The position numbers and the translations under genes were made by a program. The notes under the pieces were generated by a model. It was not told the DNA's origin. It worked only from the letters and a program-made list of their open reading frames with translations, and made no database searches. Positions 60,929 through 64,000 of a stretch of DNA of 64,000 bases are shown one piece after another (position 1 is the first letter of the stretch; the number at the start of each line of letters is the position of its first letter). Source of the stretch: DASXKD01 sp963762735 (GTDB taxonomy: Bacteria; Actinomycetota; Actinomycetes; Streptosporangiales; Streptosporangiaceae). The DNA is taken from the NCBI GenBank assembly GCA_963762735.1, contig CAVXMG010000048.1:62001-126000 (forward strand). Direction: 5' to 3'.

Positions 60929-63357
60929 CAGACGCGCATGCGATGGCCCGCCGGGTCGAGCACAGGCTCGGGTAGCAGTCTCGCCGGACGGCGCTGGCCG
61001 ATGATCTCCACCTCGAACATCGCGCCGGGCACGGCGAGCTCGCTCGGCAGGTAGCCGAACGCTAGCGAGCGGCGGCTGTAATGCGCATACGCGCCGGATG
61101 TCACCCAGCCCACCACCGCCCCGCCGTGCCAGATCGGCTCGTCGCCGACGACGTCGGCCGGTTCCGCCGGATCGGGGGTGATGTCGAAGTAGCCGAGCGT
61201 TCGAGCCGGGCCGCGCGCCAGCTCCGCCTCCACCGCAGAGCGGCCGATGAAGTCATGATCGAGCTTGAGCGATCGGTGCATTCGCGCTTCCACCGGCGTG
61301 TAGATCGGGCGGTACTCGCGCGCCCACGTACCGAACATCTTCTCCATGCGCAGCGACATCAACGCCCGGAACCCGAACAGGCCGATGCCGTATGGCTTCC
61401 CAGCCTGCCAGAGCAGATCGAACAGTGCTCGCTGGTACTCCGGTGCGACCCAGATCTCGTAGCCAAGATCCCCGGTGTAGGTCATCCGGCCGACGTAGGC
61501 GGGGATCATCCCAACGTCGATCCGGCGGAACGTCATGAACGGGTAATTCTCGGTGGCCAGAGAAGCGTCGGTGACCGATTGCAGCACGTCGCGGGCGCCC
61601 GGCCCGGCCAGCGAGAGGCCCACCACGGACAAGCCCAGCACGTCGAACCGCACACCATCAGCGAGGTGGCCAAAGAACCAGCGCGAGTGATGCGCTTCGG
61701 CGACTTGCGAGCCGAAGAGGAAAAAATCGTCTGTACCGACCCGCGCCACGGAAAACTCCCCGACGATGTGACCGTTGGCATCCAGGGCGGCAGTGAGGTT
61801 GATCCGGCCGGCTCGCGGCAGCCGGTTGGTGAACAGCCGCTGCAGCCAGTCGGCGCTGCCGGCGCCGGTCACGCGGTACTTGGCGAAGTTGGAGCACTCG
61901 GTGAGCCCGACGCGTTCGCGCACCGTGGTGCATTCTTCAGCGACGGCCGGGTAGGCGTTGGAGCGGCGGAACGTCACGTCCTCGCGCGGCTCCTTCCCCG
62001 GCCGCTGGAACCACAGGGGATGCTCGAGCCCGAAGCTCGCGCCCCATACCGCGTTGTGGGCGGTGAGCCGGTCATAGAGGGGCGTGGTATGCAGTGCCCG
62101 GCCGGCCGGGAGCTCCTCGTTGGGGAAAGTGATACGGAACCGGCGGCTGTAGCTCTCCCGCACCTTGGCGTTGGTGTAGGCGAGGCTCGCCCAGTTGCCG
62201 AAGCGGGCTACGTCCATCGCCCAGATGTCTTCACCCGGATCGCCGTCGACCATCCAGCGTGCGAGCGCGAGGCCAACACCGCCACCCTGCGACAGCCCGG
62301 CCATCACCGCGCAGGCCACCCAGCAGTTGCGTATGCCGGGCACCGGGCCGACCAGCGGATTGCCGTCCGGCGCGAAGGTGAACGGCCCATTGATCACCCT
62401 CTTGATCCCCACGTCAGCCAGCGCCGGATAGTGCTTGAACGCGATCTCCAGCGACGGGGCGAGCCGGCCGAGATCGGGGGCCAGCAACTGCTGGTCGAAG
62501 GTCCACGGCGTCTCACGGGGCGACCAGGGCACGCACGCCTGCTCGTACGTGCCGAACAGCATCCCGCCGCCCTCCTGGCGGATGTAGAGCTCGCCGTCGA
62601 AGTCCAGGCCCATCGGCAGCTCGTGTCCGGTGGCCGCGTTGTACTCGGCCACCTCATCCATGTCTTCGGTGATCAAGTACATGTGCTCCATCGCGAGCAC
62701 GGGCAGTTCCAGGCCGACCATCCGGCCCACCTCACGTGCCCACAGCCCGCCGGCGTTGACGATGTGCTCGGCATGGATCTCGCCGGAGTCGGTGATGACG
62801 TCCCACGTGCCGTCGGGGCGCTGGCGAAGGTCGCTCACCCAGGTGTGCTGGCAGATCTCGGCGCCTGCCTGCCGCGCGCAGCCGGCATAGGCCCGGGTGA
62901 CTCCGGTCGGGTCGACGTGACCCTCGGCCCGGTCGAAGAGCGCACCGATGAAGTACTGCTCTTCCAGAAGCGGGAACATCCGCTTTGCCTCGGCCGCCGA
63001 GATGATCTCCATATCCATGCCGAGGTAGCGGCCGCGGGCCTGGGCCATCCGCAACCAGTCCATCCGCTCCCGGTCGCCGGCCAGCATCAGTCCGCCAGGC
63101 ATGTGGATGGAGCAGTTCTGGCCGGAGCGCTGTTCGATCTCGCGATACAGCCCGACGGTGTACTGCTGCAGCTTCGCGACATTAGGGTCACCGTTGAGCG
63201 TGTGCATGCCGCCCGCAGCGTGCCAGGTCGAGCCGGCGGTGAGCTCCTTGCGCTCAACGAGCACGACATCCGTCCAGCCCAGCTCGGTGAGGTGGTACAG
63301 GACCGAGGCGCCAACCACACCACCGCCGATGACGACCACGTGCGCGGAAGATTTCAT
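60928..63357 (-). CDS. FAD-dependent dimethylglycine/sarcosine dehydrogenase-like protein (DAO-GcvT)
   Basis: 809 residues. DAO domain with VVVIGGGVVGASVLYHL, the covalent-FAD-type His in GSTWHAAGG, and VNAGGLWAREVG (1-370); FAO_M linker; then GcvT domain for tetrahydrofolate (about 430-700: RVGLTECSNFAKYRVTGAGS, GDLGYEIWVAPEY) and GcvT_C end (GWVTSGAYAHYSRRSLAFGY). The family oxidatively demethylates dimethylglycine or sarcosine and passes formaldehyde to THF. Divergent from a betaine-homocysteine methyltransferase gene, it would act on the dimethylglycine made there. Confidence 0.92.
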   Translation of the reverse strand: MKSSAHVVVIGGGVVGASVLYHLTELGWTDVVLVERKELTAGSTWHAAGGMHTLNGDPNVAKLQQYTVGLYREIEQRSGQNCSIHMPGGLMLAGDRERMDWLRMAQARGRYLGMDMEIISAAEAKRMFPLLEEQYFIGALFDRAEGHVDPTGVTRAYAGCARQAGAEICQHTWVSDLRQRPDGTWDVITDSGEIHAEHIVNAGGLWAREVGRMVGLELPVLAMEHMYLITEDMDEVAEYNAATGHELPMGLDFDGELYIRQEGGGMLFGTYEQACVPWSPRETPWTFDQQLLAPDLGRLAPSLEIAFKHYPALADVGIKRVINGPFTFAPDGNPLVGPVPGIRNCWVACAVMAGLSQGGGVGLALARWMVDGDPGEDIWAMDVARFGNWASLAYTNAKVRESYSRRFRITFPNEELPAGRALHTTPLYDRLTAHNAVWGASFGLEHPLWFQRPGKEPREDVTFRRSNAYPAVAEECTTVRERVGLTECSNFAKYRVTGAGSADWLQRLFTNRLPRAGRINLTAALDANGHIVGEFSVARVGTDDFFLFGSQVAEAHHSRWFFGHLADGVRFDVLGLSVVGLSLAGPGARDVLQSVTDASLATENYPFMTFRRIDVGMIPAYVGRMTYTGDLGYEIWVAPEYQRALFDLLWQAGKPYGIGLFGFRALMSLRMEKMFGTWAREYRPIYTPVEARMHRSLKLDHDFIGRSAVEAELARGPARTLGYFDITPDPAEPADVVGDEPIWHGGAVVGWVTSGAYAHYSRRSLAFGYLPSELAVPGAMFEVEIIGQRRPARLLPEPVLDPAGHRMRV

Positions 63358-63387
63358 CGAGGCATCCCTGCGTCAAAATTTTCCCGG

Positions 63388-63406
63388 TACAGTCGTTCCG
63401 ACTATA
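63388..63406. promoter_or_regulatory. Candidate TetR operator in the divergent betaine promoter
   Basis: TACAGTCGTTCCGACTATA: AGTCG and CGACT arms are perfect (63391-63395, 63399-63403) with a three-base centre, and the symmetry extends to 7 of 8 positions per arm. It sits between the oxidoreductase and methyltransferase starts, 21 bases before the ATG at 63427, and overlaps a TATAAG that could be a -10. Confidence 0.6.
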
Positions 63407-63426
63407 AGACCCTGGGGGTGTCGTGC

Positions 63427-64000
63427 ATGGGTAAGCTTCTAGATCGGCTCGCCGCCGGGCCGGTGATCTGCGCCGAGGGGTATTTGTTTGAGTTCGAGCG
63501 CCGCGGCTACCTGCAGGCTGGGGCGTTCGTACCAGAGGTGGTGCTCGAGGAGCCCGAGTTGGTAGCCGGACTGCACCGGGAATACGTGCATGCCGGATCG
63601 GACGTGGTTGAGGCGTTCACCTATTACGCCCACCGCGAGAAGCTGACGGTGATCGGCCGTGAGGGCGACCTCGAGACGCTGAACCGGCAGGCGCTGCGTA
63701 TCGCCAAGGAGGTCGGCGCCGAGCACGGCTCCCTGGTGGCCGGCAATATCTGCAACACCAACGTCTACGACCCGGGCGATCCCGCGACGCATGCGGTCGT
63801 CCGTGACATGTTCGCCGAGCAGGTCGGGTGGGCCGCCGAGGCTGGCGTCGACTTCGTGATCGCCGAGACCATCGACTATCCCGGCGAGGCATTGCTCGCG
63901 CTGGAAGCAATCAAGGCGCACGACCTCGCCGCGGTGGTCACACTCAGTATTCATCGCCAGCCCATCGTCCGCGGGGGCGGCCCGATCGGCGAGGCGTGCC
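63427..64000 (+). CDS. Betaine-homocysteine S-methyltransferase-like protein, N-terminal part
   Basis: The frame runs off the window; 191 residues are visible. It starts MGKLLDRLAAGPVICAEGYL and continues LQAGAFVPEVVLEEPELVAG, AGSDVVEAFTYYAHREKL, EQVGWAAEAGVDFVIAETID, matching the first half of the homocysteine S-methyltransferase barrel in its betaine-specific (BHMT) group. The zinc-binding Cys motifs lie beyond the window. It would transfer a methyl group from betaine to homocysteine, giving methionine and dimethylglycine, the presumed substrate of the divergent oxidoreductase. Confidence 0.88.
   Translation, partial: MGKLLDRLAAGPVICAEGYLFEFERRGYLQAGAFVPEVVLEEPELVAGLHREYVHAGSDVVEAFTYYAHREKLTVIGREGDLETLNRQALRIAKEVGAEHGSLVAGNICNTNVYDPGDPATHAVVRDMFAEQVGWAAEAGVDFVIAETIDYPGEALLALEAIKAHDLAAVVTLSIHRQPIVRGGGPIGEAC

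Overview
The window is about 70% GC, with dense, tightly packed genes, many start/stop overlaps (ATGA, TGATG, GTGA), frequent GTG starts and actinobacterial regulator families (GAF-ANTAR, STAS, NarL-type two-component systems, MalT-like LuxR, several TetR/AraC). This fits a high-GC soil actinomycete, probably a Streptosporangiales- or Catenulisporales-like filamentous genus. The species cannot be fixed from sequence alone. There is no rRNA operon, no complete tRNA and no CRISPR array.

Layout. 0-7.3 kb: the end of a quinone-reductase-like gene, a receiver-PIG-L deacetylase fusion, sbcDC, a DUF427 gene and a 5'-truncated ECF sigma relict. 7.5-12.9 kb: a drug/antibiotic-export type ABC transporter (ATPase plus two permeases, one carrying a lectin-like outside domain), divergent from its histidine kinase/response regulator pair. 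12.9-19.7 kb: a large glucosidase, a frameshifted secreted GH26-like enzyme, an unknown secreted protein and rmlC beside decayed rmlD and rmlA fragments. 20.6-28.6 kb: two divergent, overlapping operons with three related ATP-grasp ligases, two alpha/beta-hydrolase esterases, an S51-like peptidase and an M20 peptidase. This is the most promising unknown system in the window. 28.6-36 kb: AraC and TetR regulators, an MFS carrier with a large outside loop, a GH13 enzyme and a low-GC miaA. 36-46 kb: a regulatory and stress island (MalT-like LuxR, two STAS proteins of which one is frameshifted, two GAF-ANTAR proteins, SPFH, GlsB/YeaQ, LapA, DUF2252).

46-58.9 kb: DJ-1/GlxA regulators, a DUF6629 membrane protein, a patatin, and then a decayed zone: a BTAD regulator fragment joined to a DUF4386 fragment, a doubly truncated beta-lactamase-like gene, an orphan ParA, a phasin/SAP protein behind tandem palindromes, and an isolated tRNA-Pro 3' end that looks like an attachment-site scar. 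An SDR-MFS fusion gene lies inside this zone. 59-64 kb: an M29 aminopeptidase and a betaine/dimethylglycine demethylation locus (TetR, FAD-GcvT oxidoreductase, divergent betaine-homocysteine methyltransferase running off the window end).

A dispersed two-hairpin repeat occurs near 15.7 and 24.7 kb, with core-only copies near 15.8 and 20.5 kb. The two full copies differ by a compensatory base-pair change in the stem, so the structure itself appears to be conserved.
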